Shown in pieces: positions 8,713-17,995 of a stretch of 64,000 nucleotides of DNA. Source of the DNA: Actinospica robiniae DSM 44927 (GTDB lineage: Bacteria; Actinomycetota; Actinomycetes; Streptomycetales; Catenulisporaceae); the NCBI RefSeq assembly GCF_000504285.1, contig NZ_KI632511.1, positions 7,670,154 to 7,734,153 on the forward strand, read 5' to 3'. How positions within the stretch are numbered: the stretch's first letter is position 1; the number at the start of each line of letters is the position of its first letter. The notes below the pieces were generated by a model. That model made no database searches. It was not told the origin of the DNA and saw only the letters and a program-made list of their open reading frames with translations. A program made the position numbers and the translations under genes.

Positions 8713-9549
8713 ATGACCGCTCTCGACCAGGCCCCCGTCCCGGCAGCCGCCGCCGTACCGCCCGCCCCGAGCGGGCTGGTGCTCAGCCTGCGCCAGGCGC
8801 GCTACTGGCTGACCTTCTTCCGCCGCACCTGGCGCGGCACCGTCGCCACCGCCGTGTTCGGGCCGGTGATGTACCTGACCGCGATGGGCGTGGGCATCGG
8901 CACGCTGGTGGACCAGAACCGCAACCTGCCCGGCGGGGTGAGCTACCTCTCCTTCATCGCCCCGGGCGTGTTGGCCGCCACGGCCATGCAGAACGGCATC
9001 TTCGAGGCCGCCTTCCCGATCCTCGGCAGCCTCAAGTGGTTCGGCAACTACTGGGCCGCGGTCAACACCCCGCAACGCCCGCAGGACATCATGTTCGGCA
9101 CCGCGATCCAGGGCCTGATCCGGATCGCGGCCCTGTCGGCCGTGTTCTTCGCCGCGATGGCCGGCTTCGGCACGATGCGCTCCGGCTGGGCCTGGCTGGC
9201 GCTGCCGGCCGCGGTGCTGACCGGAGCCGCGTTCCTGTTCCCGATGATGGCCTACACGGTCACGCTGGACAGCGACCAGCCGCTGAACGTGGTCTTCCGC
9301 TTCGTGATGACGCCGCTGTTCCTGTTCTCCGGCACCTTCTTCCCGTGGCAGCAGCTGCCCGGCTGGATGCAGCCGGTCGCGTTCGCCACCCCGCTGTGGC
9401 ACGGGGTGGAGCTGTGCCGGGAGCTGACCCTGGGCACCGTCGACCTCGGCTCGGCGCTGCTGCACCTGGGCTACCTCTGCGCCTTCCTCGCCGTGGGCGT
9501 GTGGCTGGCCCTGCGCAACTTCCGCCGCCGTCTCTACCTCGACCGCTGA
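8713..9549 (+). CDS. ABC-2 type permease (first of two)
   Basis: 278-residue integral membrane protein with an N-terminal amphipathic stretch (LRQARYWLTFFRRTWRG) and six hydrophobic helices, as in DrrB/NodJ permeases. The conserved late segment FLFSGTFFPWQQLPGWMQP is typical of the family. It starts 4 bp after the ATPase gene and is followed 14 bp later by a homologous permease, so the two probably form a heterodimeric channel. Confidence 0.88.
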   Translation: MTALDQAPVPAAAAVPPAPSGLVLSLRQARYWLTFFRRTWRGTVATAVFGPVMYLTAMGVGIGTLVDQNRNLPGGVSYLSFIAPGVLAATAMQNGIFEAAFPILGSLKWFGNYWAAVNTPQRPQDIMFGTAIQGLIRIAALSAVFFAAMAGFGTMRSGWAWLALPAAVLTGAAFLFPMMAYTVTLDSDQPLNVVFRFVMTPLFLFSGTFFPWQQLPGWMQPVAFATPLWHGVELCRELTLGTVDLGSALLHLGYLCAFLAVGVWLALRNFRRRLYLDR

Positions 9550-9563
9550 CCAGGAGACCCGAC

Positions 9564-10382
9564 GTGACCTCGCTCGCCCTGCAACCCCGCGTCGCGCCGC
9601 GCTGGCCCGGCGCCTTCGGCACCCGCCGCTCCGGCCACGTGGTGGAGCGCAACCTGACGGCCTATCGGCGGATGTGGCTGCTGCTGTTCACCGGCGCCTT
9701 CGAGCCGATCTTCTACCTGCTCTCGCTCGGTGTGGGCCTGGGCAAGCTGATCCCGGACGTCACCGGCCCGGACGGCTCCCCGATCAAGTACGTCTCCTTC
9801 GTCGCCCCGGCGCTGCTGGCCACCGCCGCGATGAACGGAGCCATGTACGACTCCACCTTCGGCATCTTCCACCGGCTCAAATACGGCAAGGTCTACGACG
9901 CGATCCTGGCCACGCCGCTGACGGCCCCGGACATCGCGCTCGGCGAGCTGGTGTGGTGCCTGCTGCGCGGCGGCATGTACGCGGTCGCGTTCACCGTCGT
10001 GGTCGCCTTCTTCGGCGTGCTCACCTCGGCCTGGGCGATCCTGGCCGTCCCGGCCGCGCTGCTGATCGGGCTCGGCTTCGCCGGGCTGGGCATGGCGCTG
10101 GCCACGTTCATGCGCTCCTGGCAGGACTTCGAGTTCGTCAACCTCATGATGATGCCGATGTTCCTGTTCTCCACCACGTTCTTCCCGCTCGGGGTCTACC
10201 CGCGCCCGCTGCAGCTGTTCGTGGAGGCCACGCCGCTGTATCAGGGCATCGAGATCGTGCGGGGTCTGATGCTCGGGGTGGTCGAGCCCGCGCTGGCGCT
10301 GCGGGCGCTCTACCTGGCCGTGCTGGCGGCGCTCGGCCTGTGGATCGCGGCGCGGCGCTTCGGTCGGCTGTTACTCAGCTGA
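9564..10382 (+). CDS. ABC-2 type permease (second of two)
   Basis: 272-residue permease homologous to the preceding one, with six helices and the matching late segment MFLFSTTFFPLGVYPRPLQ. The GTG start is set by a CAGGAG Shine-Dalgarno at 9551-9556; the open frame runs much further upstream but there it overlaps the previous permease out of frame. The last 12 bp overlap the 3' end of the convergent SURF1-like gene: the complement of TTA at 10371-10373 is that gene's stop. Confidence 0.88.
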   Translation: MTSLALQPRVAPRWPGAFGTRRSGHVVERNLTAYRRMWLLLFTGAFEPIFYLLSLGVGLGKLIPDVTGPDGSPIKYVSFVAPALLATAAMNGAMYDSTFGIFHRLKYGKVYDAILATPLTAPDIALGELVWCLLRGGMYAVAFTVVVAFFGVLTSAWAILAVPAALLIGLGFAGLGMALATFMRSWQDFEFVNLMMMPMFLFSTTFFPLGVYPRPLQLFVEATPLYQGIEIVRGLMLGVVEPALALRALYLAVLAALGLWIAARRFGRLLLS

Positions 10383-11267
10383 GCCGGCCGTGGCCGGCGC
10401 GGCGCGGTCCGCGGTCTCTTCCGCGTCCGCGTCGTCGTCCAGGTCGCCCGCGTAGTCCTCGTCCTCGTCCGCGCCGAGCGGGCGGGGGCGCAGCTCGCGG
10501 CGCAGGTAGACGACGTACCAGGAGCCGAGGATGACGATGAACAGCCACCACTGGAACGCGTAGCAGACGTTCAGCAGGTCCCAGGTGGTGCCGTGCTGCG
10601 GCAGCGGCGCCGGGATCGGGATCAGCCCTCCGGCCAGCGAAGCGGAGTCGGTGGCGGTGACGTAGGCGTCCGGCAGCTGGTAGGGCCACAGGTTGACCAG
10701 CGCGGCGGGCGAGATGAACTGGATCTCGTTCGCGGCCGTGGCGGCGCCGGTCTGCTGCTGCTGGGTGATCCCGTTGGCGTTGACCTCGCCGGTGGTCGAC
10801 TCCGGCTCGGCCGCCCAGCCGGTCACCGAGATCCGCCCGGCCGGCGCGGCCGGCACCGCGGGCTCGCCGCCGCCGGCGGAAGGCAGGAAGCCGCGGTTGA
10901 CCACGAGCGCCTGGTGCGTGCCGGTCACCAGCGGGGCCAGCACGTAATAGCCGTTCCGGCCGCCCAGGCTGCGGCCGGGCACGAGCAGTTGCCGGGCCGA
11001 GTCGTAGGTGCCGGTGACCGAGACGGCCTGGCCGACCTCGGTGCCGTTCAGGCCCGAGGAGGCGGTGATGACCGAGCCCACCGGCTCGGGGGTGCGCCAG
11101 GCGGCCAGCTGGGCCGTGGTCAGCGGCGCCACCTTGTGCCCGACGTCCCACTGCCACCGACCGAGCAGAGCGAAGGCGATCGCGAGCAGGACGATGCCCG
11201 CGTGCGCCGCCAGCCAGCCGGGGCGGCGCAGGTCCCGCGGCGTGAGCCGGGGCGGGGCTTCGGACAT
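10371..11267 (-). CDS. SURF1 family protein, second copy
   Basis: 298 residues with the SURF1 layout: a helix near residues 20-38 ending in LLGRWQWDVG, an extracytoplasmic domain containing GYYVLAPLVTG and VVNRGFLP, a second helix at about 240-262, and an Asp/Glu-rich cytoplasmic tail like that of the first copy. The two share domain plan but little local identity, so this is an old paralogue. SURF1 assists haem-copper oxidase assembly. The ATG at 11267 gives MSEAPPR; a GTG two codons upstream is also possible. The DUF3817 gene lies 60 bp upstream on the same strand. Confidence 0.82.
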   Translation of the reverse strand: MSEAPPRLTPRDLRRPGWLAAHAGIVLLAIAFALLGRWQWDVGHKVAPLTTAQLAAWRTPEPVGSVITASSGLNGTEVGQAVSVTGTYDSARQLLVPGRSLGGRNGYYVLAPLVTGTHQALVVNRGFLPSAGGGEPAVPAAPAGRISVTGWAAEPESTTGEVNANGITQQQQTGAATAANEIQFISPAALVNLWPYQLPDAYVTATDSASLAGGLIPIPAPLPQHGTTWDLLNVCYAFQWWLFIVILGSWYVVYLRRELRPRPLGADEDEDYAGDLDDDADAEETADRAAPATAGSAE

Positions 11268-11326
11268 CGACACGTCAGCCAGTATCCGCCTCGACCGCGC
11301 CGCCGGGACCACCGGGGTGGCACGGC

Positions 11327-11800
11327 TCAGGACCCGGCCGCGACGTCCTGCGGCTCCGCCGAGTCCGCGGCCGCCTGGCCGGGGACGGTCGGGCGCCCGG
11401 GCCGCTTGGCCTTGGACCGGGCCCGGGCCGCCGCCTTGGCCGCCTTCTCCGCGTCGCGCTTGTCGATGTGCCGCAGGGTCCAGTGCGCCACCGCCGGCGA
11501 GGCGAACGGCAGCAGGCCGGCCAGCGCCATCACGGCCATGTGCGGGATGGAGACGCGGTAGCGGAAGGCCACGACCAGGCACACCACCACGTAGAGCGGG
11601 TACAGGCCCATGCCGTGCACCAGGCCGAGCCCGTTGCCCAGCCCGGGGGAGTGCGCCCACCACTTGAGCGGCAGGGCGACGAGTTCGAGGACGGTGATCG
11701 CGGTGCCGGTGATCCAGGCCAGCACGACGTAGGTCTTGATCAGCAGCGGGCGGGAGGCGAAGGCGACGCGCGGGGGAGCGCTGGGCGCGATGTCGGTCAT
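11327..11800 (-). CDS. DUF3817 family small membrane protein
   Basis: 157 residues with three transmembrane helices (about 20-40, 55-75 and 82-100) and the DUF3817 segment GLGNGLGLVHGMGLYPLYVV. The last 50 residues are a Lys/Arg/Ala-rich cytoplasmic tail. Function is unknown, but the family is common in actinobacteria, and here it precedes a SURF1-like gene. The ATG at 11800 is preceded by GAGG at suitable spacing; the frame continues upstream through non-coding sequence. Confidence 0.78.
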   Translation of the reverse strand: MTDIAPSAPPRVAFASRPLLIKTYVVLAWITGTAITVLELVALPLKWWAHSPGLGNGLGLVHGMGLYPLYVVVCLVVAFRYRVSIPHMAVMALAGLLPFASPAVAHWTLRHIDKRDAEKAAKAAARARSKAKRPGRPTVPGQAAADSAEPQDVAAGS

Positions 11801-12054
11801 GGCGGGCGAACCTCGGTGGCGTCGGGCTGCCGGGCGGGTCGGCAGGGTCAACAGATCGGAATTTTCTCCGTTCAGCAGGGTAACGCCACCTGTCCGCGTC
11901 GCCCGCGCCAGGGGTGGCGCGGGCCCGGCGGACCGGCTCCGACCGGCCCGCGGCCGGACCGGGCCCGGATCCGCCCGGCGCGCCCGGCCGCGAGCCCGGC
12001 CGAGGACGCGATGTCGCCGCGCCATTGGAGATGCCAACAGACACGTCGGTCGGA

Positions 12055-12060
12055 TACCGT
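12055..12060 (+). promoter_or_regulatory. -10 box for leaderless acidic-protein gene
   Basis: TACCGT lies 6 nt before the ATG at 12067 and there is no Shine-Dalgarno sequence, suggesting a leaderless transcript. The rest of the 266-bp divergent gap (11801-12066) shows only an A/T-rich patch around 11860-11880 that may serve the DUF3817 gene. Confidence 0.4.
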
Positions 12061-12066
12061 CGTGCC

Positions 12067-12765
12067 ATGCCTGAGACGCCGCCGTCCGTCACACAGCCGC
12101 CGATCGCCACGCCGCCTCCCGCGTCTCCCGCGGGTACCGCCACCGCAGCCGAGGTCCGTCAGGCCGCGGAGACGCTCAAGGCCGCCATCGACGCGCACCT
12201 GCGCGCGGTGGAGGCCCGGGTCGACGAGCTCGACCCGGCCGTGCTCGAGGCCTTCGACGCGCTCGCCGCCGCCGCGGAGGCGTACGACGAGCTGCTCTAC
12301 GCCGTGCACGACGAGGTGACCCCGTTCGAGGTGATGGGCGAGGCGGCGCCGGACTACGCGGGGCCGGACGAGATCGAGGCGCTCTCGGTGTTCATCCGCC
12401 GGGATTACCTGGTGGCCGACCCGGACGCGCTGACCGCGGCGGCCCGCACGGCGGCGGAGGGCGTGGACCCGGAGACGACCACCACCCGCAGTGCCCTGCT
12501 CGACATCTTCGACGCCTACGACGCGGACGAGATCGCCTATCGGGCCGAGGAGCTCGGCCTGCAGCCGGGCGACTCGACGATGTGGGTGGTGGCGGCCGAC
12601 CCCGAGGGCGTCGTGGGCTGGCACGACGACCCGTTCTCCGAAGTGGACGAGGAGCTGTTGCTCTACCGCGACGACGTGCTCGACGAGGACGAGGACGACG
12701 ACGAGGTGGATGAGGACGAGGACGAGGACGACGAGCTCGAGGCCGAGGACACGCTGCTCAGCTGA
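12067..12765 (+). CDS. hypothetical acidic protein
   Basis: 232 residues, not recognised as a named domain. A Pro/Ala-rich N-terminus is followed by a predicted helical section (about 30-150) with regularly spaced Ala, Glu and Val, a compact part containing STMWVVAADPEGVVGWHDDP, and a tail of almost uninterrupted Asp and Glu. No signal peptide or membrane helix is visible, so it is probably cytosolic. It converges on mtnA with a 15-bp gap. Codon use matches its neighbours, so the gene is real although its role is unknown. Confidence 0.75.
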   Translation: MPETPPSVTQPPIATPPPASPAGTATAAEVRQAAETLKAAIDAHLRAVEARVDELDPAVLEAFDALAAAAEAYDELLYAVHDEVTPFEVMGEAAPDYAGPDEIEALSVFIRRDYLVADPDALTAAARTAAEGVDPETTTTRSALLDIFDAYDADEIAYRAEELGLQPGDSTMWVVAADPEGVVGWHDDPFSEVDEELLLYRDDVLDEDEDDDEVDEDEDEDDELEAEDTLLS

Positions 12766-12780
12766 GGCCCGGCCCCGGGC

Positions 12781-13830
12781 TCAGAGCGAGCCGCTCCAGA
12801 GCTGCCCGGGCAGCTCGCCCCGGGAGACCTCGGCCACGCCGAGCTCCGTGGCGAGCGCATCGACGAGCGTGCCGGGCGTGACGTCGAACGCCGGGTTGAA
12901 CCCGGCCGAGCCCGCGGGCGCGGTGCGGGCCGCTCCGAAGCCGGCCACCTCGTCCGGGTCGCGCAGCTCGATGTGGATGGCCGAGCCGTCCGGCGTGGCC
13001 GCGTCCACGGTCGTGGTCGGGGCCGCGACCATGAACGGCACCCCGGCCCGGGCGCAGGCCAGCGCCACGCCGAGGGTGCCGATCTTGTTGGCGGTGTCGC
13101 CGTTGGCCGCGACCCGGTCCGCACCGACCACGGCTGCATCCACTCCCTGATACAGAATGGTGCTCGGGGCGGCCGAGTCCGCCTGCACCAGGTGCGCGAT
13201 GCCCTCCTGCTCGAGTTCCCAGGCCGTGAGCCGGGCGCCCTGGAGCAGCGGCCTCGTCTCGTCGACGTAGACCAGCTCGACCCTTCCGCGCCGGTGCAGT
13301 TCCCGCACCACGCCGAGCGCGGTGCCCCAGCCCGCGGTGGCCAGCGCGCCCGCGTTGCAGTGCGTCACCAGGCGCAGCGGCCGGTCGTGGCCGATCCGGG
13401 CGAGCAGCCAGTCCGCGCCGAGCTCGGACAGCCGCCGGTTGGCCGCCACGTCCTCGCGGGCGACCGCCGCGGCTTCTTCGAGCACTGCGTCGACCCCGTC
13501 GGCCAGCCGGGCCGCCGCCCGGTCCGTGCCGCGGGCCAGGTTCACCGCGGTCGGGCGGGCATGCCGGATCCGCTCCACCGCCTCGAGCACCCGGCCGCCG
13601 TCCCAGCCCTCCCGGGCACCTTGGCGCAGCGCCACCGCGACGCCGTACGCCCCGGCCACGCCGAGGGCCGGCGCGCCGCGCACGGCCAGGCTGCGGATCG
13701 CCTCGATCAGCGCGTCCACGTCCTCGATCCGCACGTGCCGCAGCTCGCCCGGCAGCCTGGTCTGGTCGATCAGCACCAGGCCGTCCTGCCAGCGCACCGG
13801 GCGCACCTTCAGGTCATCATCCTCTGGCAT
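12781..13830 (-). CDS. mtnA: S-methyl-5-thioribose-1-phosphate isomerase
   Basis: 349 residues of the eIF2B-alpha-like MtnA family, which converts methylthioribose-1-phosphate to methylthioribulose-1-phosphate in methionine salvage. The family motifs are present: SLAVRGAPALGVAGAYG near residue 50, the catalytic Cys158 in THCNAGALATAGWGTALG, and the catalytic Asp238 in VVGADRVAANGDTANKIGT. No other salvage enzyme is nearby, but metH is 12 kb downstream. The RecD2-like gene ends 63 bp upstream on the same strand, so co-transcription is possible. Confidence 0.95.
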   Translation of the reverse strand: MPEDDDLKVRPVRWQDGLVLIDQTRLPGELRHVRIEDVDALIEAIRSLAVRGAPALGVAGAYGVAVALRQGAREGWDGGRVLEAVERIRHARPTAVNLARGTDRAAARLADGVDAVLEEAAAVAREDVAANRRLSELGADWLLARIGHDRPLRLVTHCNAGALATAGWGTALGVVRELHRRGRVELVYVDETRPLLQGARLTAWELEQEGIAHLVQADSAAPSTILYQGVDAAVVGADRVAANGDTANKIGTLGVALACARAGVPFMVAAPTTTVDAATPDGSAIHIELRDPDEVAGFGAARTAPAGSAGFNPAFDVTPGTLVDALATELGVAEVSRGELPGQLWSGSL

Positions 13831-13892
13831 GTCTCAACCTTCCGGATCCCCGGCCGGCGCTCGAGGCGGGCGCGGGGGAGATCAGGGTGCGA

Positions 13893-15785
13893 TCAGGAGT
13901 TCAGGGCCTGCGCGAGCCGGGTGCGGCTGGGCGAGTGCGGCCGCTTCTCGACCGCCTCGGCCAGCGCGCGTCCGGCCCCGTGTACGACGGAGAGATGACT
14001 GAGCGCCGGCACGAACGCGCCGAGCACCGCGGCCCGGGTCAGCGCCGCGGCCGAGCCGCCGTCGATGACCGCCACCACGGCCGGCCAGTGCCCGCCCTGC
14101 GCCTCACGCAGCGTCAGTACCCAGGCGTGGCGCAGGTTTCCGGCCTGCGCGGCGTCGAAGGAGAGCTCCAGCGGCTCGCCCGGGCCGTCTTCGACCTCGA
14201 CGACGTCCGGGCCGTCCGGCTCGTCCGGCGCGACGCCGTGCGGCGGGTCGAAGCGCACCGTGAGGCCTTGCGCGTCGGCCGCCGAGACGATCCCGGTCTC
14301 GCCGCCGCGCAGGCCGAACCCGGCCAGGCCGGCACCCTCGCGCACCACGACGCGGTCTCCGGTGTCCAGTCCGGCGCACACGCCCGGACCCGGGTTGACC
14401 CGCTCCTTCAGCGCCGCGTTGAGGTCCTCCGCGCTCGCCGGGCCGCGTTCGCGCAGCGCGACGACCTGGATCTGCGCGCCCCGCAGGTCGAGCGCGCGCG
14501 GGATCGAGTCCGTCACCAGCTGCACCGTGCGCAGCCGGGTCTCGCCCGGGTCGCGCACCGGGATGATCTTCACTTCGGTGGACTGGCCGTCCCCGAGCAG
14601 CTCCATGGGCGGCAGGCCGCCGTAGCGGACCGCGTCCACCAGCGCCGTGAGCGGGCCGCTCGGGCGCGCCTTGAGCTCGACCCGCGGCACCGCGCCGCCG
14701 AACTCGGGGTCGTCGATCTCCAGCAGGTCCCGCAGCAGCCGGCCGGGGCCGGCCGCCGGCAGCGTGGCCGGATCTCCGCACAGCGCCACGTGCGCGCCGT
14801 CCGGCAGCAGCTCGAGCAGGTTGGCGCCGAGCTCGAGCGGGATCAGCTGAGCGTCCGCGAGCACGATCACCGGCGCCTCGGCGTACCGGTCGACCTGCTC
14901 GGCCAGCGCCCGGAGGTCCAGCGCGGCGAAGCCCTCCTCGGCCAGCGTGCGCAGCCCGGCCGGGCTCGGGCTGGCCAGCACCGCGCCGGGGAAGGCCGCG
15001 GCCACCTGGCCCGGCAGCAGAGCCGAGCCGCCGGTCACGAGGGTCAGGCCCTGTTCGGCCACCGCCTCGACCACCCGCCGGACCCGTTCTATCGTCGCCT
15101 GGCCGCCCGGCACCGCCTCGACCGCGGCCACCGCGACCGCCTCGCCGTCCAGCGGTGTGGCCGTGGCCAGCAGCCGCTGCGCCGCCTCGGCCGCGGACTG
15201 CTCCAGGAACGCCCACTGATCCAGCGCCAGCAACGTGTACGGGCCGGCGAGCATGGCCGCCGGATCGTCGTCGTCGCCGGCGTCCAAGGCCTCGAAGTCG
15301 GCGTCCTCGTCGTCGTCCTGCTCGCGCTCGGCCTGCTCCTGCGCCGCTCGGATCGCCACGCGGTCCGCGAAGACCAGCGCCGCGCCCTGCTCCACCGCGT
15401 CCGCCACCGCGCCGACCGGGTCCGGCACGCCCAGGCCCTTGAGCTCCTGGACGACCGTGTCGGCGCCCACCGCCGTATCCCCGCGCCGCGCCGCGCGGGC
15501 CAGCAGCCAGCCCACCAGGGCCCGGCCGCGCCGCGGGTCGGCCGCCACCTCGTCCCGGCCGGCCAGGCCGAGCAGCCCGCGGGCGAGCTCGTCCGCCGAC
15601 TCCGGCCGCACCTGCGGGAACTCCAGCACCAGCCACGGGTTCTCCGCCAGCAGCTGGTCGGCCTGTGCCCCGAGCTCCGCGCGCAGCGACCGGGCGAACC
15701 CGGCCGGCGCGCCCTGCTCGGCCAGCCAGCGCGAGACCTCCGGCCCCAGCGGAGCCTCGTCCCGCGTCCCTCCCTGTTCCGACAT
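13893..15785 (-). CDS. RecD2-like helicase homologue lacking ATPase motifs
   Basis: 630 residues that follow the plan of RecD2/TraA helicases: a helix-rich N-terminal half, two RecA-like domains, and the SH3-like insert near residues 480-530 (GDRVVVRE, GLRGGETGIV). The catalytic signatures are gone. Where GGPGTGKT is expected there is GGSALLPG (252-259), without the Walker lysine and threonine. The Walker B region reads VIVLADAQ instead of a D-E pair, although the following CGDPATLPAAGPGRLLRDLL matches well. Motif VI is AWVLTLREAQGGHWPAVV. It is probably a non-hydrolysing DNA-binding relative. The ATG at 15785 follows a GGGGA; it starts 5 bp after the aldo/keto reductase stop. Confidence 0.75.
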   Translation of the reverse strand: MSEQGGTRDEAPLGPEVSRWLAEQGAPAGFARSLRAELGAQADQLLAENPWLVLEFPQVRPESADELARGLLGLAGRDEVAADPRRGRALVGWLLARAARRGDTAVGADTVVQELKGLGVPDPVGAVADAVEQGAALVFADRVAIRAAQEQAEREQDDDEDADFEALDAGDDDDPAAMLAGPYTLLALDQWAFLEQSAAEAAQRLLATATPLDGEAVAVAAVEAVPGGQATIERVRRVVEAVAEQGLTLVTGGSALLPGQVAAAFPGAVLASPSPAGLRTLAEEGFAALDLRALAEQVDRYAEAPVIVLADAQLIPLELGANLLELLPDGAHVALCGDPATLPAAGPGRLLRDLLEIDDPEFGGAVPRVELKARPSGPLTALVDAVRYGGLPPMELLGDGQSTEVKIIPVRDPGETRLRTVQLVTDSIPRALDLRGAQIQVVALRERGPASAEDLNAALKERVNPGPGVCAGLDTGDRVVVREGAGLAGFGLRGGETGIVSAADAQGLTVRFDPPHGVAPDEPDGPDVVEVEDGPGEPLELSFDAAQAGNLRHAWVLTLREAQGGHWPAVVAVIDGGSAAALTRAAVLGAFVPALSHLSVVHGAGRALAEAVEKRPHSPSRTRLAQALNS

Positions 15786-15790
15786 CCTCG

Positions 15791-16765
15791 CTATCCCCTG
15801 TTCCAACCGTCATCCGGGTAGCCGACGGCAGGCGCCGACACATCGTCCAAAGCGGAGCGGATCTCCCGAGGCAGCAACAGATCCTCGGTGGCCAGCGCCC
15901 CGCGCAGTTGTGCCGGGGTGCGCGCGCCGACGATCGGCGCCACCACCCCGGGCCGATCGCGCACCCAGGAGAGCGCCACCTCGAGCGGCGCCACGCCGAG
16001 CCCGTCCGACGCGGTGGCCACCGCGTCCACGATCCGGCGCGCCTCCGGGGTGAGGTAGGGCTCGACGAAACCGGCGAACCGGTCCGAGGCCGCCCGCGAG
16101 TCGGACGGCGTCCCGGTGCGGTACTTGCCGGTCAGCACGCCCCGGCCGAGCGGCGACCAGGGCAGCAGGCCGACGCCGAGGGCGCGCGCGGCCGGGGCCA
16201 CCTCGCGCTCGACGCCGCGCTGCAGCAGCGAGTACTCCATCTGCACCGAGGCGATCTGCGCCCGCCCCGGCACCGCGCGCTGCCAGGAGGCCGCGGAGGC
16301 CAGCTGCCAGCCGGAGTAGTTCGCCACGCCCGCGTACCGCGCCCTGCCGGAGTTGACCGCGATGTCCAGGGCGGCCAGCGTCTCCTCCATCGGCGTCAGC
16401 TCGTCGTAGGCGTGCAGCTGCCAGACGTCGACGTAGTCCGTGCCGAGGCGGGCCAGCGACGCGTCGAGGGCGGAGAGCAGGTGCCGGCGCGAAGCGTCGA
16501 ACCGGCGTTCGGTGTGCGGCACCGAGACGGCCTTGGTCGCGATCACGACCTCGTCCCTGATCCCCTCGAGCACCCGGCCGAGCAGCGCCTCGGCCTCGCC
16601 GTCGCCGTACACGTCCGCCGTGTCCACCAGATTGCCCCCGGCGTCCAGGTACGCCTTGAGCAGGTCGGCCGCCTCGCCCTCGTCCGTGTCCCGGCCCCAG
16701 GCCATCGTGCCCAGGCCCAGCCGGGTCACGCGCAGCCCGGTGTGCCCCAGATGCCGTTGCTCCAT
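15791..16765 (-). CDS. aldo/keto reductase
   Basis: 324-residue NAD(P)H-dependent oxidoreductase with a TIM-barrel fold. The catalytic tetrad of the superfamily is visible: Asp48 and Tyr53 (LVDTADVYG), Lys78 (ATKAV) and His118 (VWQLHAYD). The C-terminal cofactor-binding segment VVAPIVGARTPAQL is also present. The substrate is unknown. It is the first gene of a minus-strand run with the RecD2-like gene (5-bp gap) and mtnA, and is divergent from the LLM oxidoreductase across a 190-bp gap. Confidence 0.92.
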   Translation of the reverse strand: MEQRHLGHTGLRVTRLGLGTMAWGRDTDEGEAADLLKAYLDAGGNLVDTADVYGDGEAEALLGRVLEGIRDEVVIATKAVSVPHTERRFDASRRHLLSALDASLARLGTDYVDVWQLHAYDELTPMEETLAALDIAVNSGRARYAGVANYSGWQLASAASWQRAVPGRAQIASVQMEYSLLQRGVEREVAPAARALGVGLLPWSPLGRGVLTGKYRTGTPSDSRAASDRFAGFVEPYLTPEARRIVDAVATASDGLGVAPLEVALSWVRDRPGVVAPIVGARTPAQLRGALATEDLLLPREIRSALDDVSAPAVGYPDDGWNRG

Positions 16766-16954
16766 GCCCGCAATCTACCGACTGCGGCGGACAAGACGTG
16801 AGGGTGTCACCCGTCCGGCGGACGGGTCATCGCCCACCTACCCGTTCGGCGTACGCATCGGCGCAGGCCGGATCGGGGCTGTCGGTTGAAGTTACCAGCG
16901 AGTAGTGTGGGCATCCGACCGCGAACACGTGAACCGCAAAGGAGTACGCCGCCG

Positions 16955-17995
16955 ATGAAGCTGGGCGTGAACCTCGGATACTGGGGCGCCGGCAACGACG
17001 CCGACAACCTGGCCCTGGCCCGCGAGGCCGACCGCCTCGGCTACGCGGTCTGCTGGGCCGCCGAGGCCTACGGCTCGGACGCGGCCACCGTTCTGGCCTG
17101 GGTGGCCGCGCAGACCGAGCGGATCGACGTCGGCTCGGCCGTCTTCCAGATCCCGGCGCGCACCCCGGCGATGACCGCGATGACCGCCGCCACCCTCGAC
17201 TCCCTCTCCGGCGGCCGGTTCCGGCTCGGCCTCGGCGTGTCCGGGCCGCAGGTGTCCGAGGGCTGGCACGGCGTGCGCTTCCAGGCCCCGCTCGGCCGCA
17301 CCCGCGAGTACGTCGAGATCGTCGACCTCGCGCTCTCCCGCAAGCGTCTGGAGTATCAGGGCAAGCACTTCCAGCTGCCGCTGCCGGACGGGCCCGGCAA
17401 GAAGATCCAGCTGACGGTGCATCCGGTGCGCGAGCGCATCCCGGTCTACCTCGCCGCGGTCGGCCCGAAGAACCTGGAACTCGCGGGCGAGATCGCCGAC
17501 GGCTGGCTGGCCGTGTTCTACAGCCCGGCCTTCGCGCAAGAGCAGTTGGCCGCGATCGAGGCCGGGCGCGCCAAGGCCGGGAAGACCATGACAGGGTTCG
17601 ACGTCGTGCCCACCGTCCCGATCGTGGTGGAGGAGGACGTGGAGCGCGCCGCCGAACTCGTGCGCTGGTACGCCGCGCTCTACATCGGCGGCATGGGCAG
17701 CCGGGAGCAGAACTTCTACAACCAGCTCGCCTGCCGGATGGGCTTCGAGCGCGAGGCGGAGCAGGTGCAGGAGCTCTACCTGGCCCGGGAGCACCGCAAC
17801 GCCGCCGCCGCGGTGCCGCTCGAGTTCGTCGACGCCACCAGCCTGCTCGGCTCCCCGGAGCGGATCGCCCGGCGGATGAAGGAGTTCGAGGCCGCCGGGG
17901 TGACCACGCTGAGCCTGAGTCCGTTCGCCGCCACCCTGGACGAGCGCCTGGCCGCCCTGGGCACGGCGGCACGCCTGGTTGACGCCGAGGCGTAA
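16955..17995 (+). CDS. LLM class F420-dependent oxidoreductase
   Basis: 346-residue luciferase-like monooxygenase-fold protein (MKLGVNLGYWG, then LDSLSGGRFRLGLGVSGPQVSEGWHG). This subgroup in actinobacteria generally uses coenzyme F420 rather than FMN; that is known of the family and not shown here. The start is fixed by an AAAGGAG at 16938-16944, 10 bp before the ATG. The stop TAA lies inside the -10 box (TAATCT, 17993-17998) of the next gene. Confidence 0.9.
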   Translation: MKLGVNLGYWGAGNDADNLALAREADRLGYAVCWAAEAYGSDAATVLAWVAAQTERIDVGSAVFQIPARTPAMTAMTAATLDSLSGGRFRLGLGVSGPQVSEGWHGVRFQAPLGRTREYVEIVDLALSRKRLEYQGKHFQLPLPDGPGKKIQLTVHPVRERIPVYLAAVGPKNLELAGEIADGWLAVFYSPAFAQEQLAAIEAGRAKAGKTMTGFDVVPTVPIVVEEDVERAAELVRWYAALYIGGMGSREQNFYNQLACRMGFEREAEQVQELYLAREHRNAAAAVPLEFVDATSLLGSPERIARRMKEFEAAGVTTLSLSPFAATLDERLAALGTAARLVDAEA

